This document shows positions 22,685 through 32,829 of a stretch of 64,000 nucleotides of DNA, piece by piece. Origin of the DNA: Panicum virgatum (lineage: Eukaryota; Streptophyta; Magnoliopsida; Poales; Poaceae); contig NC_053138.1 in assembly GCF_016808335.1 (NCBI RefSeq), positions 58,868,951 to 58,932,950 of the forward strand. Reading direction: 5' to 3'. The notes below the pieces were generated by a model. It was given only the letters and a program-made list of their open reading frames with translations. It ran no database searches and was not told the origin of the DNA. The translations under genes were made by a program, and so were the position numbers. Position 1 is the stretch's first letter. The number at the start of each line of letters is the position of its first letter.

Positions 22685-24983
22685 TCATGTCGATGCCGAG
22701 AGCATGCGCTCGACGGACTTTCGGGGCTGGTAGACAGCTGACAATGGTGTCACCATTGGCATGGACAGCCCACCACCTTCGGACATGTCAATCACACCAC
22801 CTTCACCGACATCCCACTCAAAGCACTGCACGAGTAACGCTAGTGTCAAGTTAATGAGACGCATTGCTAGCCCCTCGCCGGGACACCGCCTCCGTCCAAG
22901 CCCGAATGGCAGCAGGGGCGCGGTGATTGCGGTCACTACACCGGCGTCCAAGAACCTCTCGGGCCTGAACTCCTCGGGTGCGTCCCAGAGCTTGGGATCC
23001 CGGTGGATCACCCAAGCATTCACGAGGACCATTGTGCCGCAACGAACATCGAACCCACCGACAGTGCAGTCCTCCATGGCCTCATGTGCAGGGATGACCG
23101 GTGCGACAGGGTATAGCCGAAAGGTTTCCTTGACCACACATTGCAAATATGGGAGGTTTGTGATGTCTGACTCCTCCATCCGTGCGGTGCCGACATTGGT
23201 GTCTATCTCAGCCCTCACCTTCTGCATCACTTCCGGGTGTGTCAGCAACAGTGCCATTGCCCATTCCATGGTTAGCACCGACGGGTCAGTCCCGGCAGTC
23301 AGTAGTATCTGCAGATGCATCACCACCAAAGACATTGCAACTATGTTAGCATCTCCAAGAGCCTAGCTATCCTAGGTTGGCCAGTTTAAAAAAAAAAAGA
23401 GAAACACCTCAAGAAAACAGGATCCAAAAGGCTTTGCAAAGATCCCCTCGTAATTCCTCTAGCCATCCCCGCTATCTCGCTCGGCAAAGATCCCGAGCCG
23501 AGGGGCTTAATATCTTCTCCTCCCGCACGATGGAGGTCGGAGGTGTCCATGGCCGGCAAGCCCGACCCCGATGCAGGAATGCTGTCTTGGGGTTGCGCCA
23601 GCATGCGGCCGACATGAGGCGGAGGCACAGCCATGGCGCAATCATTGTAGGGTGGGTTGGGGTGCAGCCGAGGCTCAGATGGAGGGGCCTCCACGTGGGG
23701 CAAAGGCGTGGCCGGAGCACAGCTGGATGGGTGCCGGCGCATGGTGTGGCAGGCAGGTCGGCGGCCGGCGGAGCGGAGCAGTGGGTGCAAACTGAGATGG
23801 GAGAGAGAGAGAGAGGAGGGGGAAGTGGATGATGTTGTGGGACCCACATGTTAGTGAGTTGGAGAGAGGAGAGTTGGATATGAAGAGTGCGATTTGACTA
23901 GTATGTTGTAGCTAAATATAGAGAGAATCTTAGCTTAATGGATTTCTAAATGGGAATATAGTGAGTGAGATTTCGTTAGGCTTTTTGGAGACGCTCTTAC
24001 AATGGGTCAAACATTGTGTGCCATAACTTAGACTGATTAACAGGAGAGAGACTGCTCACCAAGGCAACACTTTTGACGGTAGTGTCAGTGTAGAACTCGG
24101 GATCAATTTCTTGCAGCGACAGGAGCTCGTCAATGGCGCTTTTCTTCTCCGTGTCCCGGCCGCCGGATCTGCGACTTCGGCGTTTGCCATCGACGAGGCC
24201 GGCGACGAACGCGTCGCGTCTCGCGTGCAGACGGATTAGAGCCGCATCGACGCCGCGCAGGCGGTCGACCCACCGCAGCGCCGGGTAGAAGTCCCCGACG
24301 CTGGGCGCGCCGATCGCCACGAAGCTCTCCTCGACGATGTCCTGGAACCTGCGCACGTCGCCGTCGTGGTCGGGCGCGCCGGTGAGCGCGCGCATCATCA
24401 CTTTGATCACCAGCTCGAAGAGCCTGGGCCGGAGCGTCACCGCGGCACGGGGGGCTGCGTCGGCGTGGCGGAGCAGGCTCTGGACGAACGCGGCGGCCTC
24501 GGCGCGCCGGTCGTCGGCGCGCGCGGCGAGGCGGGACGCCGAGAAGAGCTCAACGGCGAGGAACCGGCGCAGGGCGCGCCAGTAGTCGCCGTGGGGCGCC
24601 CAGCTGATCGTTTTGTACTCGTACCCGAGCCGCTTCCCGGCCAGCAGCCGCGGCTTGCCCGCCAGCGCGGCGTCCTGCGCCGTGAAGCATTCCTGGGCCG
24701 CGGCGTGGTCCGACACCAGCAGCGCGCGCCGGGTGCCCAGGCGCAGGGACAGGAGCGGCGCCGGGCCACCTGCGCCGCCGTGCGCGGCGGCGAGCGCGGC
24801 GAGCGAGCGGTGCACCGGCTTGCCGAGCAGGTGGAGGTGGCCGAGCAGCGGGTGCGACGGCGGGCTGGGCGCGGCATGACCGTGCCCCCGGCCACGCCTG
24901 GACCAGACGGCAGCGCCGATGAGCAGGGACACTGCGACGGCAACGAGAAGCAGGGTAGCGTCGCCGCTCGCCACCACGTCCAT
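22685..24983 (-). CDS. CYP81-like cytochrome P450 (spliced frame intact, altered I-helix)
   Basis: Exons 24983-24060 and 23308-22685 splice with GT-AG into 515 residues, the usual CYP81 length. Residues 1-30 form the membrane anchor, followed by the hinge [30 protein letters not shown] marks the C-helix. The I-helix motif reads AGTDPS (313-318), where the family has AGTDTS, so the oxygen-activating threonine is proline. ExxR is KETFRLYP (E369, R372), then FRPERF, then the haem loop [13 protein letters not shown] with Cys450. It would be an ER-bound, NADPH-P450-reductase-dependent monooxygenase; grass CYP81s act in specialised and herbicide metabolism. The proline could lower or uncouple activity. 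The nearest relative here is the pseudogene at 13270-14899. The substrate is unknown. Confidence 0.88.
23346..24000. mobile_element. MITE-like insertion in P450 intron
   Basis: The 751-bp intron of the P450 is mostly this piece. The ends are inverted: GCATCTCCAAGAGCCTAGC at 23349 and, on the complement from about 23998, GAGCGTCTCCAAAAAGCCTA. The homologous intron in the pseudogene at 13270-14899 is only 141 bp, which supports an insertion. Small GC-rich open frames inside (23377-23850) have no known domain. TTA next to both ends would fit a PIF/Harbinger-type target site, but this is uncertain. Confidence 0.55.
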
Positions 24984-25259
24984 GGATGGCGACCGCGAGC
25001 CCTCCCCGTCGATATGGAGAGGAGGAATTGGAAAGGGGTGGGCGAAAGAAGAGATCTTAACTAAAAGTCGTCTCTGCCAACATCAAGAGATGTCTTCCTC
25101 TCATTTGCAGTTGCAGAGTTGTCATTCCTTGTGTGATGAGAGGAGCCTCTAGCCAGCCCGTTTTATGCAGGAGATTTAGTTCGCAATTCAAATATTTCCA
25201 ACAGCTAGTCGCATATTAGTTGATAATAATCAAATACTTACAAATAATATACTATCGAC
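24984..25259. other. upstream region of P450 gene
   Basis: This is the 5' side of the gene starting at 24983. No convincing TATA box is seen close to the start. A TATATATAG stretch on the minus strand at about 25312-25325 is more than 300 bp away. Confidence 0.3.
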
Positions 25260-25936
25260 ACATTAGGTTGGCTAACTGTCTAGAGTTTCTATTTGTTTGT
25301 AGGTGCTAATTACCTATATATATAGCCACATGTCTAAAAAGTCAGCTGCACACACATTCTAAACTAGGTCAAATAAAACTGCACACACATTCTAGAATCT
25401 ATACTAGGTCGATTCAAAAAAAAGAATCTATACTAGAGTTTTTACTTTGACTGGAGCAGAATAGACTGAACTTGTGCTGTGCTGAGTTCATGCAAAGAAA
25501 ATACATATTGGAGTAAGATTGGTACAATCTACGACCTAATCAACTGTATATATATATGTGTGTGTGTGTGTGTGTGGTGTTCTAAAATATGTCTGGTTAA
25601 ACTTTTCTGACTTTGACATACAGTTGATTTTGAGTAAATTTATCCCATTAGATTTGTTGTGAAACGTAATTTCATATTTCATAATAAAAATAAATAATTT
25701 TATTACTATCGTATCTACGTATGAAATTATGATAGGTAAGTACTGGTGTACGCCAAAGTCAGTTTCAAACTTTCCACGGTAAAAAAAGTCCACTTTCAAA
25801 CATTCCTTGCAAAAAGAAGTCTATGCAATCTTTTCTCGCAAAAAAGAACAGATGTCAGTTTCAAACTTTTCTTTCGAGACAACTGAGTCTTGAAAATGCA
25901 AATGACACTGAATTATTGCTACGAATTTATAAGTTG

Positions 25937-26164
25937 GCCTGTTTAGTTTCCAAAAATTTTCCTACAGTACCTATCACATCGAATCTTCGGACATATGCAT
26001 GAAACATTAAATATAGTTAAAAAAATAACTCGTTACACAGTTTAACTGTAAATGACGAGACGAATCTTTTAAACCTAATAAGTGTATAATTAAATATTAA
26101 TTGCTAAATAACAACTAAAGTATTACAGTACCAAAATCCAAAAAAAATCGCGAAATAAACAGGC
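25937..26164. mobile_element. MITE, GGCCTGTTTAG type
   Basis: The ends are GCCTGTTTAGTTT and, on the complement, GCCTGTTTATTT. The interior has the familiar grass MITE phrases GACGAGACGAATCTTTTAAACC and TTAAATATTAATTGCTA in shortened form. No coding. The target duplication is not clear. Confidence 0.6.
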
Positions 26165-26219
26165 GGGAATGGGAATGACTAGGCTAATGGCCAGTGCGGC
26201 CGGTACACATTGTCCATAG

Positions 26220-26305
26220 TTTTTTTTTAGATCAGGGATTTCATTCATTGATCAAGAGCATTATTACAATCCAAGTATCTCTGCACGCATGACGGGGTCT
26301 GGTGC
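26220..26305 (-). mobile_element. 5'-truncated LINE-type retroinsertion with 14-bp target duplication
   Basis: An 86-bp insert beginning TTTTTTTTTAGATCAGGG (a poly-A tail on the minus strand) is flanked by perfect copies of CACATTGTCCATAG at 26206-26219 and 26306-26319. The uninterrupted equivalents are at 27590-27603 and, diverged, about 31263-31279. Short length, poly-A and a long target duplication are hallmarks of LINE-driven insertion. Confidence 0.75.
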
Positions 26306-26506
26306 CACATTGTCCATAGGTTGATAGGCATACTGCATACGGCTTTAATTTGCAGGTTTGTTGGCGTGTGCAACGAGAACAAGACAGTTGACTCTACTCA
26401 CTAGGCACATGAGCTCATGAATCATGACCACGTCGTCGAGCGCCTCCGGCGACCGGAGAAAGGTCGCCGATCACCGTCCTTGAAGCAGGCGCTGCGGGGG
26501 TGACTA

Positions 26507-27805
26507 GATTAGATTGGCTAACTAGCTAGAGTTTCTCTATTGTTTGTAGATGCTGATTACCTTACCTCTGATCTGAATAATTATTGGAGTGTTGAGATAG
26601 CCATGCCTGAAAAGTCAACTGCACACACATTCTAAACTAGGAGTTAGTTTGACTGGAGCAGAATAGACTAAACCGGAGTGATTGTGCTGAGTTATGCAAA
26701 GAAAATACACATTGGAGTACCATTGGCACAATCTATCACCTAATCTTTTTTTCCCTGCGCGGGGAGGAAGCAGACTGAGCCCACAAAAATGTTGAAGTGG
26801 CCCAAAATTGATTTTTTTTTTTCAGAAAAAAAAACGAGAGCTCTTCCTATTTCGCAAAATAAATTTAAAAATTGAATAAAACTGAATTTAAGATTGAACA
26901 AAAAAATTATGTAGCAACTTGGATGCATATGTGAACTAGGTATCTTAGAATAATAGGTGGGTCAATGGAACTATGATGATATTTTATGCCACTATATTAA
27001 CTATGTGATAATTTTTCTATTCACTCTATGGCGATATCGAGGTCTGTCACAGAATCTAGGCCCAAAGTCAAGACCGGATGGGCCATTAGCATATTCCGTC
27101 CTTGTTAGTGATCGATGTGTGGTTTCTAAAGTATGTGGTTAAACTTTTCTAACTTTGACTTACAATGGATTTTGAGTAAATTTATATCATTAGGTTTATT
27201 GTGAAATGTAATTTCATATTTCATAATAAAATAATTTTATTACTATCATCTTTACATATCAAATTATGATTAAAGTTGCTTTGTGACCATGACAAATGTC
27301 TAAAACATCATGCATTTACAATTGAATGGAGTGCTGTTCTAATTAATTAACAAAGATCTAGTGCAAGCATATGAACTCTCTACGGAAAAGGAAGTTGGTT
27401 TCAAACTTCTTTTTTTTTGCAAAAAGAAGTTTTAGTTGCAATCTTTTCTCGCAATAAAGAACAGAAGTCAGTTTCATACCTTTTCTTTTGAGACAAGTGA
27501 GTTTTGAAAATGCAAACGAAACTGAATAATTGCAACGAATTAATAAGCTAACGGGAATGGAAATAACTAGGCTAATACAATGTGCGCTACACATTGTCCA
27601 TAGGCATACCGCATAGGCTTATGCCGACGGTGACGCTTGCAGGTTGTTGGCGTGTGCAACGAGAGCGAGCAAGTTGACTCTACTCACTAGGCACACGGAG
27701 CTCATGACCACGTCGTCGAGCGCCTCCGGCAACCGGAGGAGATCACCGATCATTGTCCTTGAAGCAGTTTCCTTGGCGTCGGCGCAGCCGGGATGATGCC
27801 ACCTG
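26507..27805 (-). pseudogene. truncated P450 tandem relic, unit 2
   Basis: This is the second copy of the intron 2 plus exon 2 end segment. 27640-27805 matches 31320-31480 of the gene at 29453-32352 (VTTSSS/DDVV region on the complement). The homology stops after GCCACCTG, exactly where a CACTA-like terminus begins (27806). Intron-derived sequence, including TGCAAAGAAAATACA, is also shared with unit 1. Not functional. Confidence 0.75.
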
Positions 27806-28241
27806 CACTATACCACAACCCTAATTTAGCGTCGGAAAAAATTAGTTATCGCCAATACACTATCGATACGTAAAAATGCACATCGCACCATCAGTCGGTG
27901 ATGTAAGTTTCTACATCTAACAATCAATCGCTACTTCTATTTACATTAATCATCCGATGATTTGTCGGTAAAAAAGTAATATAGAACCTAACCAGTAGTC
28001 AGCAAATGTATCTTTAATTTTAGGCCGCACGAAGTCTACCCGAGCTGCATAAAATTTTGAAGGCCCACCAGCCTAATTTCCTCTCTCCTGTAGAAGGCCC
28101 GAGCTAAACCCTAGCTAACCATTTTCTCCCCCAAATCCGGCGGCTACCGCAAGCTGAGCTCGCATGTGCCCCGCTGATGCCTCCCTCGCAGTTCCACCCC
28201 GCGCTCTCCCGCGCCGCCGTCCGTCGACGCATCCCGCCAGA
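27806..28241. mobile_element. CACTA-like terminus (uncertain)
   Basis: The sequence starts CACTATACCACAACCCTA directly at the breakpoint of the P450 relic and continues with TAGCGTCGG and GTCGGTGATG words seen in subterminal regions of CACTA elements. The opposite end was not found. 28080-28241 is GC-rich and may be a different fragment. Confidence 0.35.
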
Positions 28242-28249
28242 GCTCCATC

Positions 28250-28527
28250 TAGGGATGAAAACGGATCGAATACGGACGGATATCAGTAATATCGTATTTG
28301 TTTTCACATTTGTATTCGAATACGGAGTCGGATACGGATAGTGTTAGTTTCTGTCGGATAAAATTGTAATGTATATCGACATCATAAAAATGTAACTTTT
28401 GAGCATTCGGATACGGATCGGTTACGGATATTGGATACTCGGAATCGGATACGGACAGATAAAAAACCTTCCAGATCGGATCGAATTCGAATACGGTCGG
28501 GAAATATTCGTACCATTTACATCCCTA
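28250..28527. mobile_element. hAT-type MITE with perfect 8-bp target duplication
   Basis: A 278-bp element with TAGGGATG...CATCCCTA ends is flanked by GCTCCATC at 28242-28249 and 28528-28535. The interior is rich in CGGATACGGA words. The 8-bp target duplication and the TAGGGATGAAAACGG start are typical of hAT-derived MITEs in plants. Confidence 0.85.
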
Positions 28528-28535
28528 GCTCCATC

Positions 28536-29452
28536 AGTGTGCCGCCCATCCCTCCGCAAGGATATGATCAGGTGTCCCTCGTGGATCGATTCTGGATGAT
28601 GTGTACAATGATTTACAGAAGCGTGCACCTATTGACCCAGTTCAGATGTTGACACAAAATGATCCGATCATACATCGTCTAGCTTCTAATACACAAGCTT
28701 CTACAAGTAGAAACTATATGAGGCCTATTGCCATGCTCAGGCCGGAGGCAGACTTGGATCAATCCAACGTCGAATCCATGCGTTGTCGGGTGGTTCCTCC
28801 AAGCCGGATGTCAGAGGATGTATTGAATGCCGAGCATTCGACGTGAAGGAGGTCTACACTGGTGAGTTGCTAGATTTCACCCTCTACAATACTTGCTGAA
28901 TTGTGAAACTGTTGAACTGTGGAATTGATCAATTGTTAAGAAACGTGTGTGGTTTACTTTACTCACAGGTACGGTCGAAGCACTGCACGAGCCCTGCCAG
29001 TGTCAAGCTAACCAGACGCATCGTCAGCCCCTCACCGGGGAACCGCCTCCGTCCAAGCTCTTGGAATATATAGGAAAAAGTTCTTTTTACATCCCTGGAT
29101 AATGGACCGAGTTCATGTTTTCACCTTGGGCTCGAAAACAGAACATTTGGACTTCTCGGACTCGCGATACCGGTCACCTCCCCGGTTGGTTTCGCTTAGT
29201 GATTTTCCTCTTTTTTTTTCTTTTATGCTTATTTTGGATGAATCTATTTTGTTGGACTCCACTATGTAGTGAAATATGATATGATATAATTTAGTTCTTG
29301 GAGATGAACCTATGAGGTTGATGTGTGTAATTACATGGTAAAAATGGTGGAGGTGAGATAGGATTATTCACCATTCACAAACAATGTGTACCAAAAATAA
29401 CATAAACATGCCAGATCAAACCAAATGATTTTGGTAAAGCACAAACTATTTT
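28536..29452. other. intergenic with small fragments
   Basis: 28540-28850 is open in two frames (for example 28601-28846) but shows no recognisable domain; it continues the sequence interrupted by the MITE. 28975-29062 is a P450 sliver listed separately. The rest is AT-rich non-coding sequence downstream of the next P450 gene. Confidence 0.4.
28975..29062 (-). pseudogene. 88-bp P450 sliver
   Basis: The sequence from CGAAGCACTGCACGAG to CGCCTCCGTCCAAGC matches 13385-13475 and 22817-22905, the region just before and at the haem loop of the two CYP81 copies near 13-25 kb. Neither edge coincides with an exon border, so it is a broken piece and not an exon. Confidence 0.75.
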
Positions 29453-32352
29453 CTACAGAGCCTGGAGCAGCGTCGCCATCTCTGCACGTGGACGGCACAT
29501 AGCAACAAGAGGCACGGCCATGGGCATGGTGAGGCCCGAGCCCTCGCTCATGTCCACCTCCTTCCCTCCTACCCGCTCCCACTCAAAGCACTGCACCATG
29601 ACCCCCAACGCAATCCCCACCGTCCTCAAAGCAAGGCCCTCGCCGGGGCACCTCCGCCGCCCCATCCCAAACGGCATCATCCACCTGCTCTCTCCGGCGC
29701 CCACCTCGCCGCCGTCCATGAACCTCTCCGGCATGAACCTCTCCGGCTCCTCCCACACATCAGGGTCCCGCTGCATCGAGTAGACGTCGACGAGCACCAT
29801 CGTCCCGCGCGCGACGGCGTAGCCGGCGACGACGCAGTCCCGTGACGCCTCGTGGGGGATGTGGTTCGGGGCGAGCGGTTTCAGCCGGAGTGTCTCGGTG
29901 ATGACGCACCGGAGGTAGGGGAGTCCGGCGAGGTCGGACTCCTGGAGCAGACGGGATGCGCCGACGACGGAGCGGATCTCGGATGCTGCTTTCCTGAGCA
30001 CGTCTGGGTTGTTGAGCAGGAGAGCCATCGCCCACTCGATCGTGCTGGAGGAGGTGTCCGTGCCTGCTTGCAGTAAGCTCTGAAGCACATGCATATACAT
30101 GATGCAGGAGACTTAAATCACATTTCATATCTCACAGCTAGAAAAAATAGCTTTAATAATAGTCGTATGGCGTGGTTAGTACCGGCTACAGCAGCTGGTA
30201 CCGCCTGACCAGTACTAAATGGAGAACCATACGGTCGTAAAGATTCGAACACACGACCTCCGGCTTTCTGTGTAGCTTTCTTACTATATCCCACTTATGC
30301 ATCACATATGACTAGATGGAAGATGCATTCATTTAGAAGTAACCTGTGAAGAATCATTTAGTACCGGGCCAAGATACCGACCGGTACTAAAATGCGATAT
30401 TTAGTACGACCGTTGTCTTGACCTTGTACTAATATAAATTGGATTTGGGGCTTTCAAATTTGGATCCAACACTAAAATAGCTTCCGGGCAACTTTGTACC
30501 GGATCAAAAGTTAACCGGTACTAAAGAGAGGGACAAAAGCTCATTTTCTACCAGTGTATGTTCCAACAGCTAGTTGCATCAGTTGAAATACTTGCAAATA
30601 AGATACTGTCGAGTGTCGACACATTGGATTGGCTAACTACTAGAGTTTTTATTGTTTGTAGATGCTGATTACCTTACCTCTAATCTGAATAATTATTGTT
30701 GTGCTGAGATAGCCATGTCTAAAAAGCCAACGGCACACACATTCTAAACTAGGAGTTAGTTTGACTGGAGCAGAATAGACTAAACCGGAGTGGTTGTCCT
30801 GAGTTCATGCAAATGCAAAGAAAAGGAGTACCATTGGTACCATCTATAGGAGATTGTAGTCCACCTAAGCATACTACCACCATTTGTATGTGTGGCATTT
30901 AAAATATATGTGGTTAAACTTTTTCTATCTTTATTTAACAGCTGATTTTGAGTAAATCTATCTCATCTTAACATCATGCCTTTACAATTAAATGGAGTGC
31001 TGTTCTAATCAATTAATAAACAGCTAGTGCGAACATATGAACTTTCTACCGAAGAAGAAGTCAGTTTATTTCAAACTTTTATCGCAAAAAGAAGTCTCGG
31101 TTGCAGTCTTTTTCCGTAAAAAAAGAACAGAAGTCAGTTTCAAACCTTTTCTTTTGGGACAAGTGACGAGTTTTGAAAATGCAAACCACACTGAATTATT
31201 GCAACAAATCAACAAAAAGCTAATGGGAATGAGAGTGACTTGGCTAATGGCCGCCAGTGTGGTACACATATTGTCCATAGACATGCATACCGCATACGTG
31301 TGCCGACGGCGACGCTTGCAGGTTGTTGGCGTGTGCAACGAGAGCGAGCGAGTTGACTCTACTCACCAGGCACACGGAGCTCATGACCACGTCGTCGAGC
31401 ACCTCCGGCGACCGGAGTAGGTCGCCGATCATCGTCCTTGAAGCGGTTTCCTTGGCGTCGGCGCCGCGGGGGTGGCGCCGCCTGTAGTCGTCAAGGATGC
31501 TCTGGCCGAACTGCCTGCGCGCCCTGGCGAGGCCGGCGAGCCTCCTCCTCGTCCTCCCGAAGTCCAGCAGCCGGAGGAGCGGCAGGGAGTCGTGCCGGTT
31601 CGCCGCCCCGGCCGCCGCCAGCCCCGCCTCCGTCATCGCCTTGAACCGGAGGACCTGCACGCACGCCGAGACGAACGGCCATGGACATCACATAGCATTC
31701 TAGCTAGATAGCTATGTGATCTCTGTGGTGGTACCTGTTCCTCCGGCATGCGCTGCCCGGCGACCATGGCCATGATGGCGTTGGCCACGAACTGGTAGGC
31801 CGTCGCCTTCACGGCGACCGCGCCGCCGGGCCCGGCGCGCCAGAGCCTGGCCGCCATAGCGCGCGCCTCGGCGTCGCGCGCGGCGGCGGCGGCGGCCAGG
31901 CGGTGCGCACAGAGCGCGTGCACGGTGGCGAGGCGGCGGAGCTGGCGCCAGAGCGGGCCGTAGTTGCACATGCCGATGGCGGGGCAGTCGTCGGTGAGGA
32001 GCCGCCGCGACGCGAGCCCCGGGCGGCCCGCCAGCGCGACGTCGTGGGCGGTGAAGCACTCGTCGGCGACGGCCGGGGAGGTGACGAGGACAACCGGCTT
32101 GGCGCCGAACCGGAGGTGGAGGAGGCCGGCGCCGGCGCCGTAGCGGGCGGCCAGCGCGGCGAGGCTGCGGTGCAGCGGCTTCTTGAGGAGGTAGAGGTGG
32201 CCGGAGACGGGGAGCGCCGGCGGGCTCGGGATGCGCCGGCCATGGCCACCACTGCGCTCGCGAGGTGAAACCGAGAGCAGGCGCAAGAGTAGCCATGTGA
32301 AGGGCAGAAGAAGAGAGGCTAAGAGCAAGGGGTGTGAGATCTCCATCTCCAT
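29453..32352 (-). CDS. CYP81-like cytochrome P450, three exons
   Basis: Exons 32352-31735, 31654-31367 and 30079-29453 splice in phase 0 with GT-AG borders to 510 residues. The start chosen (MEMEISHP) matches the starts of its two relatives; an upstream ATG at 32430 is in frame but overlaps the likely core promoter. The N-terminal anchor is followed by IPSPPALPVSGHLYLLKKP. Then come AGTDTS in the I-helix (307-312), TETLRLKP (E364, R367), FMPERF and [13 protein letters not shown] with Cys446. All hallmark residues are present, so it should be a working ER monooxygenase. Intron 1 is short (80 bp). Intron 2 is 1287 bp and carries repeat DNA shared with the relics at 25260-27805. Confidence 0.9.
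30170..30560. repeat. MITE-like repeat in P450 intron 2
   Basis: The ends carry GTACCGGCTAC/CCAGTACTAAATGG and ACCGGTACTAAAG-type words in inverted arrangement, a pattern common in grass MITEs. The exact termini were not fixed. Confidence 0.4.
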
Positions 32353-32410
32353 GGTTTCGTCAGGTGAATGCTCTGCTAATGCATGGGATTCTTCAACCAG
32401 CCACTTTGTC

Positions 32411-32422
32411 GTCTTTATGTAG
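32411..32422 (-). promoter_or_regulatory. TATA-like core promoter element
   Basis: The complement reads CTACATAAAGAC, about 60 bases upstream of the start at 32352. The same TACATAAAGAC string lies upstream of the related gene at 42177, which supports a shared core promoter. Confidence 0.45.
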
Positions 32423-32430
32423 GAAACCAT

Positions 32431-32829
32431 TGGGACTTTATGAATTGTGATCTATGTGGAACTGAAATTGTTAAAGTTACATGTTGCGTGTATAATTATA
32501 CACGATTAGCCCTCCCGAAGTACGTATCTTTTGAATTTCTGGCGTTGAATTTCTTTTTGAGCTACCTTTTGAATTTCAGTGGTTTGGAAAACATGGCTGT
32601 TGTTGTTCATGGTATCACTGACAGTCACCGTCAGGTATAGGGAAAAATGAACCTTGGGCGATGGTTAACCCTTAACCATCAGGAGAAGATTTTTAATAAT
32701 GCATAATATCATGGCGTATTAGTCTAGAAAGAAATTGATTATTGGCTTAATCATCAATGACTTTTAAGAGCATATTAATGATCTTCCAGAAGAACACAAC
32801 TGCTCTACAGTCTACACTTGAAGTTATTT
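32431..32829. other. intergenic between tandem P450 genes
   Basis: The stretch holds the upstream region of one P450 and the downstream region of the next. It is AT-rich; the short open frames have no recognisable domain. Confidence 0.4.

Larger units (their letters stand above)
25260..26506 (-). pseudogene. truncated P450 tandem relic, unit 1
   Basis: The unit corresponds to intron 2 and the adjoining 3' end of exon 2 of the gene at 29453-32352. It starts near TTGGCTAACTGTCTAGAGTTT (compare 30632-30652), and about 26380-26505 matches the exon 2 end, reading on the complement the DDVV and GDL region. It breaks off within exon 2 and the next unit begins at once. A MITE (25937-26164) and a LINE tail (26220-26305) have inserted into it. 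It has no coding capacity. Confidence 0.75.

Noticed and set aside
31903..32268. Plus-strand frames over P450 exon 1
   Set aside because: Antisense shadows of the P450 coding strand.
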